Positions 14,932 to 24,674 of a stretch of DNA of 44,596 nucleotides are shown here, one piece after another. The position numbers and the translations under genes are program-made. Source of the stretch: Nevskia soli DSM 19509 (GTDB lineage Bacteria; Pseudomonadota; Gammaproteobacteria; Nevskiales; Nevskiaceae). The notes beneath the pieces are model-generated. The model was not told where the DNA came from, made no database searches, and saw only the letters and a program-made list of their open reading frames with translations. Each line of letters starts with the position of its first letter. Position 1 is the stretch's first letter. The stretch lies in NCBI RefSeq assembly GCF_000711955.1, contig NZ_JONR01000042.1, forward strand, positions 1 to 44,596. The letters are read 5' to 3'.

Positions 14932-17063
14932 TTGGCCGCTCCCGGTGCGGGAGATGCGGATAGCGAGTCGAGATACGCGGCGCCCGCCGCGTCGGGTGTG
15001 CCGCGCGGCGTGACGGCGGTCGGCGGTGCCGGCAGCAGCGGCCACAGCAGCGACTGCAACTCGCTGCGGCAGGACTGACAGGACGGATCGCTTTGCAGCT
15101 TGTCCGCGGCGGCGATGAGGCTCAGGGCGTTGGGCGCGGTATCGGCATGCGCATGCAGCCAGTCCTGCAGGGCCGCGGTATCGACCATGCCGCCGGTAGC
15201 GGCGGCGTGATACAGGGTGGTGAGCGTGCTGTCGCGGCTTCGCGCCGCCGGCAGTGCCGCGTTGCGGTCGGCCAGGCCGACGCGGTCGCCGCTGAGGCGG
15301 CGCGACAGGTCCGGCTGCGGCAGTTCCAGGCCGGCGCGGGCGAGGTAGATGCGTTCGGCCTGCTGTACCTGCTTGATGTAGTCAAGCGCCTTGTATTCGA
15401 AAGGCAGGGCCTGCTCGGGCAGGGCCTGGCGCAGGCGCAGCTCCGCCTGCCACATCTCGTCCAGCGCGGACTTGAGGATCTTGCGCGTCACCGGGTCGAG
15501 CAGGGTGGTGGCCTCGGCGATGTCGTGGATGTGGCCGTACTCGTGGAGGATGTTGCCTTCCTTGCCGAAGGCGTCGCTGCCCGGCGCGGTGTTGGGCGGG
15601 GCGTCGTGGTCTTCGGCGTCGGCCTCCTTCTTGCCGTCCTTGGGATTTTCCTTGCGCGGGTCGTGCTCGGCGTTGCTCTCGAATTCCTCGCCGAGGAACT
15701 GGCCGTAGCGCAGGCGCAGCATCTTCTGGTCGACGCCGAGGGCATCGGCGCGGGCGGTGAAGCGCGAGGCTTCGAGGCCGCCCCGCTCGGCCTGCAGGGC
15801 TTCGGTGTCGATGATCAGCTGGCGTTCGCTGCGGAAGAAGGCGGGCGTGGCGTTCTGCACCGGGCCTTCCACGCCGGAGCCCTGCTTCATGGCTTCCTCC
15901 GGCCAGCGCAGGATGAAGCTGGTGCTGCGCGTGATGTTGGGCTGCGGCTGGCGGTTGTCGGCCACGCCGAGGCGTACGATCAGGTCATCGCCGCGGGCGA
16001 AGCCCATGGCGGTGAGGTCCAAGGCGGTGGAGTAACTGCGATGGCGCGCATCGCCGCGACCGTCCAGCACCAGCTTGCGCTCGGTGGTCTTGACGTTGTC
16101 GCCGGAACCCTGCGCCAGCGAGATGGACAGCTCCGCCGGGCCCAGGCCGTAGTCGTCGCTGGCTTCGAACGACAGCTCCCAGGTCTTCTGCTTGCCGGCG
16201 AGCAGGTTGAGGGTCTTGTCCGGGGCGTGCACCACCACTTCGGGTGGACGGTCGGGCAGGGCTTCCAGGCGATGCAGGGGCTGGCTGGCGGCGGAGGCGC
16301 CGTCCAGTTGCAGGCGGTAGAGGGCCGAGGTGTCGAGCTTGAGCGTGCCTTTCCAGGCCTGGTCCTGCTGCTTCAGCTCGAGCTTGTGCCCGTCGGCGAA
16401 GACTAGCGTCACCGTCGCGGCCTGTTGCGCGATGCCGAAGGAGAATTCGAGCGTGCTGCCGGTGGGGGCTTTTACGTCGAGCTGGTCGATGTCGCTGGCA
16501 GACAGGCCGGTGTAGGCAGGCGGCAGGATATGGATGCGCGGTGTCACCGCAACTTCCCCCGCGCTTTGCGGGGCGGCGGCCGGGTGCTGCGTGATGATGC
16601 CGCGCAGCGCGCTGCCGGCATAGGCCAGGACGGCCAGTGCCAGTCCGGCGCCGCAGGCGAGCAGCAGTTGGCGGCGCGGATAGCGCGGCCGCAGGTCGGG
16701 TAGCGCGGTCTGCGCCAGGCGGGCGTCGAGACGAGCGCGCTGCAGAACAGCCATAGGCGACAGGGTGGTCGGATCGCGGAACAGTAGTTCGGCGCTGTCT
16801 TCCAGCGTGGGCAGGTGCGCGTCGAGGCCGCGGATCAGCCAGCGCGGATCCAGCGCGCCCCAGGCGCGCAGCGACAGCGCGATCCATGCGAGCAGCAGCA
16901 AGCCGGCTGAGGTGGCGGTCGGGACCGGCGAGGTCTGGCGATGGAGCAGTAACAACAGGCCGGCGGCCGGCGGCAGCACGGTCAGCGTGATGATGGCCAC
17001 GGCGCGCAGCCGGGCGGCAAGCAGCACGCCGCGCAGGGCAGGGGGCAGAGCTGCGCCGCTCAT
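14928..17063 (-). CDS. DUF4175-like membrane protein
   Basis: A 711-residue protein. ATG 17063 overlaps the TGA of the previous gene (ATGA), so the longer frame is not used. The N-terminal 180 residues hold three membrane helices (VAIITLTVLPPAAGLLLLL, SAGLLLLAWIALSLRAW, LLLACGAGLALAVLAYAG). A periplasmic beta-rich region follows with RIHILPPAYTG, FEASDDYGLGPAELS and LIVRLGVADNRQP, typical of DUF4175-like proteins. The last third is helical and charged, with a KEADAEDHDAPPN acidic stretch, HEYGHIHDIAEAT and DEMWQAELRLRQALPEQ. HEYGH formally fits HEXXH, but it lies in a charged linker and may be chance. A CQSC pair sits near the C-terminus. Such proteins recur beside MoxR/DUF58/BatA genes; their function is unknown. 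Confidence 0.82.
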   Translation of the reverse strand: MSGAALPPALRGVLLAARLRAVAIITLTVLPPAAGLLLLLHRQTSPVPTATSAGLLLLAWIALSLRAWGALDPRWLIRGLDAHLPTLEDSAELLFRDPTTLSPMAVLQRARLDARLAQTALPDLRPRYPRRQLLLACGAGLALAVLAYAGSALRGIITQHPAAAPQSAGEVAVTPRIHILPPAYTGLSASDIDQLDVKAPTGSTLEFSFGIAQQAATVTLVFADGHKLELKQQDQAWKGTLKLDTSALYRLQLDGASAASQPLHRLEALPDRPPEVVVHAPDKTLNLLAGKQKTWELSFEASDDYGLGPAELSISLAQGSGDNVKTTERKLVLDGRGDARHRSYSTALDLTAMGFARGDDLIVRLGVADNRQPQPNITRSTSFILRWPEEAMKQGSGVEGPVQNATPAFFRSERQLIIDTEALQAERGGLEASRFTARADALGVDQKMLRLRYGQFLGEEFESNAEHDPRKENPKDGKKEADAEDHDAPPNTAPGSDAFGKEGNILHEYGHIHDIAEATTLLDPVTRKILKSALDEMWQAELRLRQALPEQALPFEYKALDYIKQVQQAERIYLARAGLELPQPDLSRRLSGDRVGLADRNAALPAARSRDSTLTTLYHAAATGGMVDTAALQDWLHAHADTAPNALSLIAAADKLQSDPSCQSCRSELQSLLWPLLPAPPTAVTPRGTPDAAGAAYLDSLSASPAPGAAK

Positions 17064-18214
17064 GGCCGCTGCCTCGCGGCGCGCAGGGACAGGATGCGTT
17101 CGGCCAGGAACAGCAGGGCGGCGAGCAGCGCCAGCCAGATGTCGAGCGGGGTTGTTGCTGCCGTATTCGGGGCGGCGTCCGCTGCGCGCAGCGGCGACAC
17201 GCTCGCGGCCGGTGCGCGGTCGGGTGGCGCTGCGTCGTGGCGCAACAGCGCCAGCAGGCGTGTCGGCAGTTCGGGGTTGCGCAGCGCCGCGTTGCGCGTG
17301 GGGTCGAGCGCTGCGGAAAACAACAGCAGGCGTCCCTGGCCGAGTGCGATGGGCGTCGGCAGCCCCGCATCGACATCGGATGAGCCGGGCACTGGCTCCG
17401 GCGCTGCGGGATCGGCGGCGACCAGCGTGCCGCCCGTGCGCACCCATTGCCGCAGCGGCTCGGGCAAATCCGCGCCGAGCCAGAACAATGCGTCAACGCC
17501 GGCCGCGGGCGGAGTATCGGACTGTGCTTCGTCCACTGTCACGTCGAGGCCCGCGGCATGCCAGGCCGCTGCCAGTGCATGCACCAGCGGCAGGCCGGCG
17601 GTGTGCTGTGCGTCGTAGCGCAGGGCCAGTTGCAGGTCGTTACCGGTGTGCGCCGGCATTGCCGGTGCCGGGGTATTGCCGGCGACCACGCGCCATTCCA
17701 CTGCGCGGTGCAGTTGCAGTCGTTCGGCGTCGAGGCCGGAGAGTTCCTGCGGCACCACGACCTGGAGCGCGGCACCGGGCGGCATTTCGGCGTCGAGCTG
17801 GCGCAGCAGACTGGAAAAGTCGGCGCCGGCCGGTGCGGGAGTTGCGCGATCAAGGCCTGGAAATGTGGGGGCCAGCCAACGCCATTCCGTGGGTGAGCCT
17901 TCGACCGCCGCGCGTGCGGCGGCGGGATCGACGCCAGGCGTCACCACCACCCAGGGCTGGCTTGCGGTGGCCGCGCTGCGCCACACCGGCCCCGCGAGCA
18001 GGAACACCAGCGCGGCCAGCAGGAGCAGGCGCGTCGCCAGCAGCAGGCGCTGCTCCAGCCGCACCTGGCTGCGCGGGCGCGCGCCCTGGCCGAGCCAGCG
18101 CAGGGCGGCGAAGCGCACCAGCTTCTGTTCCGAGCGGCGCCGCAGGTGGAGCAGCAGCGGCACGGCCAGCGCGGTCAGCGCCAGCAGGGCGCCGGGGGCG
18201 AGCAGGGACAGCAT
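17060..18214 (-). CDS. BatA-type N-terminal double-helix membrane protein
   Basis: A 384-residue inner-membrane protein. The first 80 residues are the Bat/aerotolerance N-terminal module: LLAPGALLALTALAVPLLLH, a basic RRRSEQKLVRFAALRWL loop, then a second helix LLLATRLLLLAALVFLLAG. In BatA proteins a vWA domain with a DxSxS site follows; here the equivalent strand reads PWVVVTPGVDPAAARA, so the metal site is missing. The middle resembles a degenerate Rossmann-like domain (VDALFWLGADLPEPLRQWV, GGTLVAADP), and a C-terminal helix (IWLALLAALLFLAERIL) re-enters the membrane. The start overlaps the DUF58 stop (TGATG) and the stop overlaps the next start, so translation is coupled on both sides. Likely the membrane platform for the neighbouring DUF58 protein. 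Confidence 0.86.
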   Translation of the reverse strand: MLSLLAPGALLALTALAVPLLLHLRRRSEQKLVRFAALRWLGQGARPRSQVRLEQRLLLATRLLLLAALVFLLAGPVWRSAATASQPWVVVTPGVDPAAARAAVEGSPTEWRWLAPTFPGLDRATPAPAGADFSSLLRQLDAEMPPGAALQVVVPQELSGLDAERLQLHRAVEWRVVAGNTPAPAMPAHTGNDLQLALRYDAQHTAGLPLVHALAAAWHAAGLDVTVDEAQSDTPPAAGVDALFWLGADLPEPLRQWVRTGGTLVAADPAAPEPVPGSSDVDAGLPTPIALGQGRLLLFSAALDPTRNAALRNPELPTRLLALLRHDAAPPDRAPAASVSPLRAADAAPNTAATTPLDIWLALLAALLFLAERILSLRAARQRP

Positions 18215-19137
18215 CAGTTCGGCGCCGCCCAGCCGCCGGCGCGGAACAGGCGCTGCAGCGGCGCGTCGAGCGCTTCGTCCAGGTAATGATCGCAGTGGCG
18301 GATGCCGGCCGCGGCGAGCCGTCGCGACAGGCCGGCGCGCGCGGCCTGGAAGCGGCCGATGAACTCGTCGGCGCCGCCGCGCGCTTCGAGATGCAGTTCC
18401 GCGCCGGACTCCGGTTCGTGGAAGCGGTGGCCGCCGAGGAATGGGAAGTCGCGCTCCTCGGCGGTGAGCAGGCCGATGGAAAGCACGTCGCGTCCGGCCG
18501 CGGCGAGCCGTTCGGCGAACGCCACCAGGGTGTCGTCGAAATCGTCCGAGAGGGTCAGCACCAGGGTGCCGGGCGCGATGCGTTCCCACAGCGGGCGCAC
18601 CGCCGTCTCGGTGGGGAGGGTGCCGCCGTGGCGCAGGGCGCGCAGTTCCAGCCATAGCCGGTCGCGGTGGCGCCGGCCGCCACCGGGCATCAGCACCTGC
18701 ATGCCGGCGCCGCTCAGTGCGGCGAGGCCGAAGCTGTCGCCCTGCTGCAAGGCGATCTCGGCGACGCAGGCGGCGAGGGCGCAGGCGGCGTCGAGCTTGC
18801 GGTAATGCGGGCGCGCGGCGTCGGCCTGTTCCATCGAGGCGCTGGCGTCGAGCAGCAGCCAGATGGTCAGCGGGCTTTCGCGCAGGGCATCGCGCACGAA
18901 GTAGCGGTCGGAGCGGGCGAACAGCTTCCAGTCCACCTGGCGCGGCTCGTCGCCCTGGCCATAGGCGCGGTACTGCGCAAACTCCAGGCCGGCGCCGCGG
19001 CTGTGGCCGGTGTGCTGGCCGATGCCGGCGCTGCGCGAGTTCAGCCGCGTGCCCAGGCGCAGGCCACGCAGGCGCGCACGCACTTCGGCGGGGATCGCGG
19101 CCGGGTCGAAGCCGCCGGCGTAGCTGGGTTCGCTCAC
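18214..19137 (-). CDS. DUF58-domain protein (vWA-like, MIDAS intact)
   Basis: A 307-residue soluble protein. Residues 43-80 carry the DUF58 core: GHSRGAGLEFAQYRAYGQGD then PRQVDWKLFARSDRYFVRD. The vWA-like domain begins at LTIWLLLDASASMEQ, with the metal-ion site DASAS (Asp97, Ser99, Ser101) complete, and continues with LVLTLSDDFDD, which supplies a further acidic site. DUF58 proteins are encoded next to MoxR ATPases and are thought to present substrates or cofactors to them. The MoxR gene ends 7 bases upstream and the BatA-like gene starts with a 1-base overlap. No membrane helix is seen, so it probably works at the cytoplasmic face. Confidence 0.94.
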   Translation of the reverse strand: MSEPSYAGGFDPAAIPAEVRARLRGLRLGTRLNSRSAGIGQHTGHSRGAGLEFAQYRAYGQGDEPRQVDWKLFARSDRYFVRDALRESPLTIWLLLDASASMEQADAARPHYRKLDAACALAACVAEIALQQGDSFGLAALSGAGMQVLMPGGGRRHRDRLWLELRALRHGGTLPTETAVRPLWERIAPGTLVLTLSDDFDDTLVAFAERLAAAGRDVLSIGLLTAEERDFPFLGGHRFHEPESGAELHLEARGGADEFIGRFQAARAGLSRRLAAAGIRHCDHYLDEALDAPLQRLFRAGGWAAPN

Positions 19138-19144
19138 TTCACGG

Positions 19145-20140
<996 letters not shown>

Positions 20141-20153
20141 GGCGCGCTCCGCT

Positions 20154-20909
20154 TCAGGCGCTCAAGGCGTAGATCACCACATTGACGCCGAACTTGCTGA
20201 TGTCCTGCGCGCTGAAGCGCTTGTTGTGCCAGTCGAAATCCCATTCGCATCCGTAATCCTTGTTGCTGTAGAGCACACCGAGGCGACCGCCGATGGTGAT
20301 GCCCTTGAGGTAGTCGTGTACCAGGTCGTCGCCCCAGCCATTGAGCTCGATGGAGGTGGCGGGCGGCCCGTCGAAGCCGAAGAAGCTGCGATAGATCGCG
20401 TGATCCTTGGGCAGCTTCTGCAAGGCGTCCGCGCCGAAGATGGAACCCATCTGCGACTCGAAGGACTTGGCGAAGAGTCCGTCGATGTCGTGGTTGCAGT
20501 CGTCGGCGAAGACGAAGCCGCCGTTGCGGACGTAGCGCTCGAAGTTGCGGCGCTCGTCCGGGTTGAACTCCACCAGGCGATGGCCGGCCATGTAGCAGAA
20601 GGGCGCGGTGAGCATGCGCGGGTCGGCCAGCGGGATGACGCGCTCCTGCGGATCCACCCGCAGGGTGGTGTATTGCAGCAGCGCGTCGATCAGGTTGGAC
20701 GGCATGCGCTGGTCCACGTCCCAGTCACCGGACTCGTACATCAGCCGGGTGAACCAGAAGTCGTAGGGGCCGCGCGCACTTGCGGCCGTATCCGGCGGCG
20801 ATGCCGCGAACGCGGGCAGTGCGGCCGCGGCCGCACTGCCCAGCAGCATGCGCAGGAACTGCGCGCGCGTCGGGTTCCGCCAGGCGGCGCGGTCCCCGGG
20901 CGCTCCCAT
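20154..20909 (-). CDS. DUF4159-family exported protein
   Basis: A 251-residue protein. ATG 20909 overlaps the TGA of the TldE-like gene (TGATG); a TTG three bases earlier is possible but less likely. The N-terminus has TRAQFLRMLLGSAAAAALPAF, a signal with a Tat-like layout but only a single Arg in the motif, so Sec or degenerate Tat export are both possible. The mature part is a DUF4159 domain: YDFWFTRLMYESGDWDVDQR, then FCYMAGHRLVEFNPDERRNF, RYVRNGGFVFADDCNHD and YGCEWDFDW. The fold is thought to be glutamine-amidotransferase-like. DUF4159 often accompanies MoxR/DUF58/BatA genes, sometimes fused to them. Its role here is unknown; it would sit in the periplasm. Confidence 0.88.
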   Translation of the reverse strand: MGAPGDRAAWRNPTRAQFLRMLLGSAAAAALPAFAASPPDTAASARGPYDFWFTRLMYESGDWDVDQRMPSNLIDALLQYTTLRVDPQERVIPLADPRMLTAPFCYMAGHRLVEFNPDERRNFERYVRNGGFVFADDCNHDIDGLFAKSFESQMGSIFGADALQKLPKDHAIYRSFFGFDGPPATSIELNGWGDDLVHDYLKGITIGGRLGVLYSNKDYGCEWDFDWHNKRFSAQDISKFGVNVVIYALSA

Positions 20910-22243
20910 CAAACCGCGTCCGACAGCGAGGTGAAGGTGAACTCGCGCAGCTTCATCGGCGGGATCATCATGACGAAGTTGGATTCGTCGTCGGTGACGC
21001 GCACCGGCTTGCCGAATTCCTCGACGTTGTTGAGCATGATCACCGGCGACTCGTTGAAGCGGAAGTTCTTGATCGGATACTTGATCTCGCCGTCCTCGAT
21101 GTAGAAGGTGCCGTCGCGGGTCAGGCCGGTGAGCAGCACGGTCTGCGGATCGACCAGGCGGATGTACCAGGTGCGGGTCACCAGGATGCCCTTCTTGGTG
21201 GTCTTGACCAGGTCCATGGTGGACTTGTCGCCGCCGACCAGGATGATGTTGCCGTGCTTGGCGCTGGGCTGCTTGCCCTTGAGCTTGGCCCAGTAGCGCG
21301 AATACTCCAGGCTGTCGACCACGCCCTTGGTGATGATCGGCGTGCGCTGCCGCGCCATGCCTTCCTCATCCCAGGGCACCACGGCGGAGTCCGCGTCCCA
21401 GGGATCGGCGTAGAGGGTGACGCGCTCGTCGAAGACCTTTTCGCCGAGGCGGTTGCCGCCGCCTTTCTTGGTCAGGAAGCTGCGGCCCTCGTCGCACTGG
21501 CGCGCGTCGAAGCCTTCCATCATGTCGGAGATCAGGTGGGCGCTGGCCGCCGGCTCCAGCACCACCGTGTACTTGCCCGGCTCCAGGGCCTTGGCATCGA
21601 CCGAGCGCTTGGCCTTGTCGATGGCGATGCCGATCTCGCTCTTGGTGTTGAACGTCGACACGTCGGCCACATTGCGCGCCACCCAGCCGGAGCCCTGGCC
21701 GTCGGCGGTGCGCACGGTACAGGTGAAGTTGGCGTCGGTGCTGCGCTGGTAGCCGAAGTTGCCGTTGCTGTTGCAGATGGCGGTGAAGGCCTGGGTGTCG
21801 TTGAAGAAGCCTGCCGCAACCAGACTATCCTTGCGGCAGGGCAGGATGCAGTCGGCCGCCACCTGGGCGCGGAAATCGGGGTTGATCGCCGCGGTCTTGT
21901 CGGACCAGGTGTTGCTCGGCTTGTACGCCTGCTTGGGAATGGCCGGCATGAATTCCGGGTTTTCCGGGGCCAGCCTGGCCAGCTCCTCGGCGCGGCGCAC
22001 GCAATGCTCGAGCGAGGCGTCGTCAAAGCGGTTGATGGTGGAGGTGCCGACGCGCTTGCCGTAGGCCACGGACACGGCGAGATCGCAATCGTTGATCACG
22101 CCGCTGGTGGAGATGTTGTTGAGCGCGTAACGGATGTTGCCGTCGATCTTGCCGTCCAGGGTGGCCGTGCATTCGTCGGCCTTGGACATCTTCACCACCT
22201 TTTCCAGCAGTGCGCGGGCGTCCTGTTCGTTGAACATGTTCAT
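20909..22243 (-). CDS. TldE/PmbA-like metalloprotease subunit
   Basis: A 444-residue protein of the TldD/TldE family. In the characterised pair TldD carries the zinc site and TldE is the inactive partner; together they cleave leader peptides or unfolded peptides. This copy lacks HExxxH, fitting the TldE role. Family features are LARLAPENPEFMP, VSTFNTKSEIG, the PGKYTVVLEPAASAHLISDM segment at the place of the metal motif in TldD, and TGLTRDGTFYIEDGEIKYPI near the C-terminus. There is no signal peptide. It starts 15 bases after the TldD-like gene, with AGGA seven bases before ATG 22243 (a second ATG two codons later is also possible). Two Cys-containing loops (CILPCRKD) are unusual. Confidence 0.92.
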   Translation of the reverse strand: MNMFNEQDARALLEKVVKMSKADECTATLDGKIDGNIRYALNNISTSGVINDCDLAVSVAYGKRVGTSTINRFDDASLEHCVRRAEELARLAPENPEFMPAIPKQAYKPSNTWSDKTAAINPDFRAQVAADCILPCRKDSLVAAGFFNDTQAFTAICNSNGNFGYQRSTDANFTCTVRTADGQGSGWVARNVADVSTFNTKSEIGIAIDKAKRSVDAKALEPGKYTVVLEPAASAHLISDMMEGFDARQCDEGRSFLTKKGGGNRLGEKVFDERVTLYADPWDADSAVVPWDEEGMARQRTPIITKGVVDSLEYSRYWAKLKGKQPSAKHGNIILVGGDKSTMDLVKTTKKGILVTRTWYIRLVDPQTVLLTGLTRDGTFYIEDGEIKYPIKNFRFNESPVIMLNNVEEFGKPVRVTDDESNFVMMIPPMKLREFTFTSLSDAV

Positions 22244-22258
22244 TTGGAGGTCCTTTTA

Positions 22259-23893
22259 TCAGCCGAGGCTGCGGGCGGTGTTGATGACGTTGACGCCGTT
22301 GAAGCGCGCCGTGCTGGAGCCGTGCGATACCGCCGATACCTGGATCGGCTGGCCCTTGCCGTCGAAGAACGAACCGCCGAAGCGGAAGTCGCGCTCGTCG
22401 CACACGCCGACGCAGGAATTCCAGAACTCCGGCGTGCGGATCTGGTAAGCCACGTCCTCGATCTGCTGGGTGATGGCGCCGTTCTTGATCTCGTAGAACA
22501 GCTGGCCGCCGAACTGCGCGTTGTAGCGCTGCTGGTCGATGGAGAAGGAGCCGTCGCCTATGATGTAGATGCCGTTCTCGACGTTCTTGATCATCTCCGC
22601 CGCGGTCTGCTTGTCCTTGCCAGGCGCCAGCGAGACGTTGGCCATGCGCTGGAATTGCACGTTGGCCCAGTTGTCGGCGTAGCAGCAGCCCTGCGAGGCC
22701 TTGAGGCCGAGGATATGGGCCTGGTCGCGGATCGCCTGGTAGTTGACCAGCACGCCGTCCTTGATCAGGTCCCAGCGCTGGGTCTTCACGCCCTCGTCGT
22801 CGTAACCCACGGCGCCCAGGGTATGGGGCTGGGTCTTGTCGGCGAAGATGGTGATCTTGTCGCTGCCGTACTTGAAGTTGCCGGACTTCCACTTGTCCAG
22901 GGTGACGAAGCTGGTGCCGGCGAAGTTGGCCTCGTAGCCCAGCACGCGGTCCAGCTCGGTGGGATGGCCGACCGATTCGTGGATGGTCAGCCACAGGTGC
23001 GAGGGGTCCAGCACCAGGTCGTACTTGCCGGGCTTGACCGAGGGCGCGCTCAGTTTCTGACGCGCCTGTCTGGCGGCGGCGATGGCGTCGGCATGCATGT
23101 CATAGGAAGTGGAATAGACGGTGGCGCCGCCGGGCAGCACGATGCGGCCGTCCTTGCGCGCGTCGAGGTACTCGTAGCCCATCCCCATCGGCGCGGAGAG
23201 CCCGCGGCGGATGCGGAATTTTCCGGTCTTCTTGTCCACGGCGGTGACCTGCATCGGCGACCAGATGCGGTGGATGTCCTGGTCGATGTAGGAGCCGTCG
23301 GTGGAGGCGAAATATTTCTGCTCGTTGACCAGGAACATGATCGAGCGGATGAAGTCGGCGCCGGACTTCAGCGCGGCGTTGTTGACGCTCATCAGCAGGT
23401 CCACTTTCTGCTTGATCGGCACATCCATGGCGTTGCGCACGATCGGCGTGGCCCAGCTCACCTCGCCCACGCCCGGGGTGGGGGCAAGCTGCACCGGCTC
23501 GGTCTGGATCTTGGCGTTGGCCTTGGCGATGCCCACCGCCTGCGCCGCGGCGGCGGCGACGCCGTCCTCGGTCAGGTCGTTGGTGGCGGCGAAGCCCCAG
23601 GCGCCGTTGGCGATGACGCGGATGCCCGCGCCCAGCGACTCGGTGTTGACGATGTTCTCGACCTTGGTCTCGCGGGTGATCACGAACTGGCGCAGGTAGC
23701 GCCCGATGCGCACGTCGCAATAACTGGCGCCGCCCTTGGTGGCCGCGTTCAGCGCCACGTCGGCCAGCTTCTTCTTGAAGCCCACATCCAGCTTGGTGCT
23801 CAGCACTTCCGCCGCGACCACGCGCCCGTAGGCGGGCAGCATCAGGGCGCCCATCAGCAGCCCTGTGCCTTTCAACAACTCACGTCTGTCCAT
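22259..23893 (-). CDS. Tat-signal TldD-like zinc metalloprotease
   Basis: A 544-residue protein. ATG 23893 is preferred because AGGGAG lies six bases upstream and the product begins MDRRELLKGTGLLMGALMLP, a proper twin-arginine signal; ATG 23899 would add two residues. The mature part is a TldD-family peptidase with the metal motif HESVGHPTELDR (His305, Glu306, His310; HExxxH), preceded by PGKYDLVLDPSHLWLTI and followed by the FRFGGSFFDGKGQP segment, whose nearby Cys residues (SCVGVC) are candidates for the third ligand. Ordinary TldD is cytoplasmic and lacks a signal; here export folded through Tat is predicted. It is the first gene of an eight-gene co-oriented block, so the promoter should lie in the 264 bases before it. 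Confidence 0.93.
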   Translation of the reverse strand: MDRRELLKGTGLLMGALMLPAYGRVVAAEVLSTKLDVGFKKKLADVALNAATKGGASYCDVRIGRYLRQFVITRETKVENIVNTESLGAGIRVIANGAWGFAATNDLTEDGVAAAAAQAVGIAKANAKIQTEPVQLAPTPGVGEVSWATPIVRNAMDVPIKQKVDLLMSVNNAALKSGADFIRSIMFLVNEQKYFASTDGSYIDQDIHRIWSPMQVTAVDKKTGKFRIRRGLSAPMGMGYEYLDARKDGRIVLPGGATVYSTSYDMHADAIAAARQARQKLSAPSVKPGKYDLVLDPSHLWLTIHESVGHPTELDRVLGYEANFAGTSFVTLDKWKSGNFKYGSDKITIFADKTQPHTLGAVGYDDEGVKTQRWDLIKDGVLVNYQAIRDQAHILGLKASQGCCYADNWANVQFQRMANVSLAPGKDKQTAAEMIKNVENGIYIIGDGSFSIDQQRYNAQFGGQLFYEIKNGAITQQIEDVAYQIRTPEFWNSCVGVCDERDFRFGGSFFDGKGQPIQVSAVSHGSSTARFNGVNVINTARSLG

Positions 23894-24157
23894 ACTCATC
23901 TCCCTGGAGTGATGGCCCGCCGCCATGCGGGCGGGGGCCAGTAGGGCGCCACGGCGCGGCCGGGGTGCCCTCGACGCATCCTGATTGGTGCAAATCCCCG
24001 CGGCCGGCGCCTGGGCCGGCCCTGAAGATGGCGGGGACAAAGTAGTACGATGCTACCGGAAGGCGATTGGTTTAGCGCCTCGACCGATTAATTTGCACGG
24101 CATTTAGAAAATAAATGTAAAGCAAGAACGGGGCCGCCAGCCCCCGGAGAAATTCGT

Positions 24158-24658
24158 ATGAAAATCCGCCTGTTCGTAGGCACGGCCGTGGCCGGCCTGC
24201 TGGTCGCCGCCGTCGGCGCCGCCCTGCTGCTGCCCACCCCCAGGGTGGCGGCCGGGGACGGCTCGCCGCAGGATGTGGGCTGCGTCAGCACCACCTTCCG
24301 CCTGGCCAGTCCCAACGACAAGGTCTGCGTCACCGCCTACCCGGACCCCGCGGTGCCGGGCGTCACCTGCTACCTGAGCCAGGCCCGTACCGGGGGGTAT
24401 TCCGGGGCGCTGGGGCTGGCGGAGGACCCCTCGCGCTTCTCCATCTCCTGCGCCGCCCCGGGGCCGGTGCCGCTGCCCGCGGGACTGCCGGAGGACGCGG
24501 ACGTGTTCAGCGAGCGCACTTCGATCATCTTCAAGAAGACCACGGTGCGCCGCTTCATCGACCGCCGCAGCGGCATGCTGGTCTACCTGGGTTATTCCAC
24601 CAAGATCGTTGAAGGCTCACCGATGAACAGCGTGTCGGTAGTGCCGTTCGTCAAGTAG
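24158..24658 (+). CDS. creA: CreA-family periplasmic protein
   Basis: A 166-residue protein. An N-terminal hydrophobic helix (about residues 4-26) acts as a signal peptide or anchor. The mature part matches CreA closely: DVGCVSTTFRLASPNDKV then VTAYPDPAVPGVTCYLSQA, RTGGYSGALGLAEDPSRFSI, SERTSIIFKKTTVRRFIDR and LVYLGYSTKIVEGSPMNSVS. Length is typical. The three Cys (in VGCV, VTCY and ISCA) are close to conserved positions. CreA was named for its place beside the creBC two-component genes of E. coli, but its function is unknown, and no creB or creC is present here. CGGAGA lies seven bases before ATG 24158. The 264-base divergent spacer toward the TldD-like gene has an AT-rich stretch at 24080-24125, suitable for promoters. 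Confidence 0.92.
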   Translation: MKIRLFVGTAVAGLLVAAVGAALLLPTPRVAAGDGSPQDVGCVSTTFRLASPNDKVCVTAYPDPAVPGVTCYLSQARTGGYSGALGLAEDPSRFSISCAAPGPVPLPAGLPEDADVFSERTSIIFKKTTVRRFIDRRSGMLVYLGYSTKIVEGSPMNSVSVVPFVK

Positions 24659-24674
24659 AAGGCTGGGGCGCCTG

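Noticed and set aside
14931..15045. Longer start for the protein ending at 13174
   Set aside because: The extra residues are Arg-rich and overlap the DUF4175-like gene. The GTGA overlap at 14931 gives a membrane helix directly.
15535..15560. HEYGH in the DUF4175-like protein as a zinc protease site
   Set aside because: It lies in a charged linker rather than a structured catalytic domain, and no partner ligand is visible. Kept only as a note.
17063..17447. Longer start for the DUF4175-like protein
   Set aside because: The added part is an Arg/Ala-rich shadow of the BatA-like gene. ATGA coupling at 17063 is clear.
20780..23944. A 1054-codon open frame on the plus strand
   Set aside because: It runs antisense to the DUF4159, TldE-like and TldD-like genes, is rich in Val/Gly/Ala/His/Asp without domains, and lacks a ribosome binding site. 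It is a shadow of GC-rich coding on the other strand.
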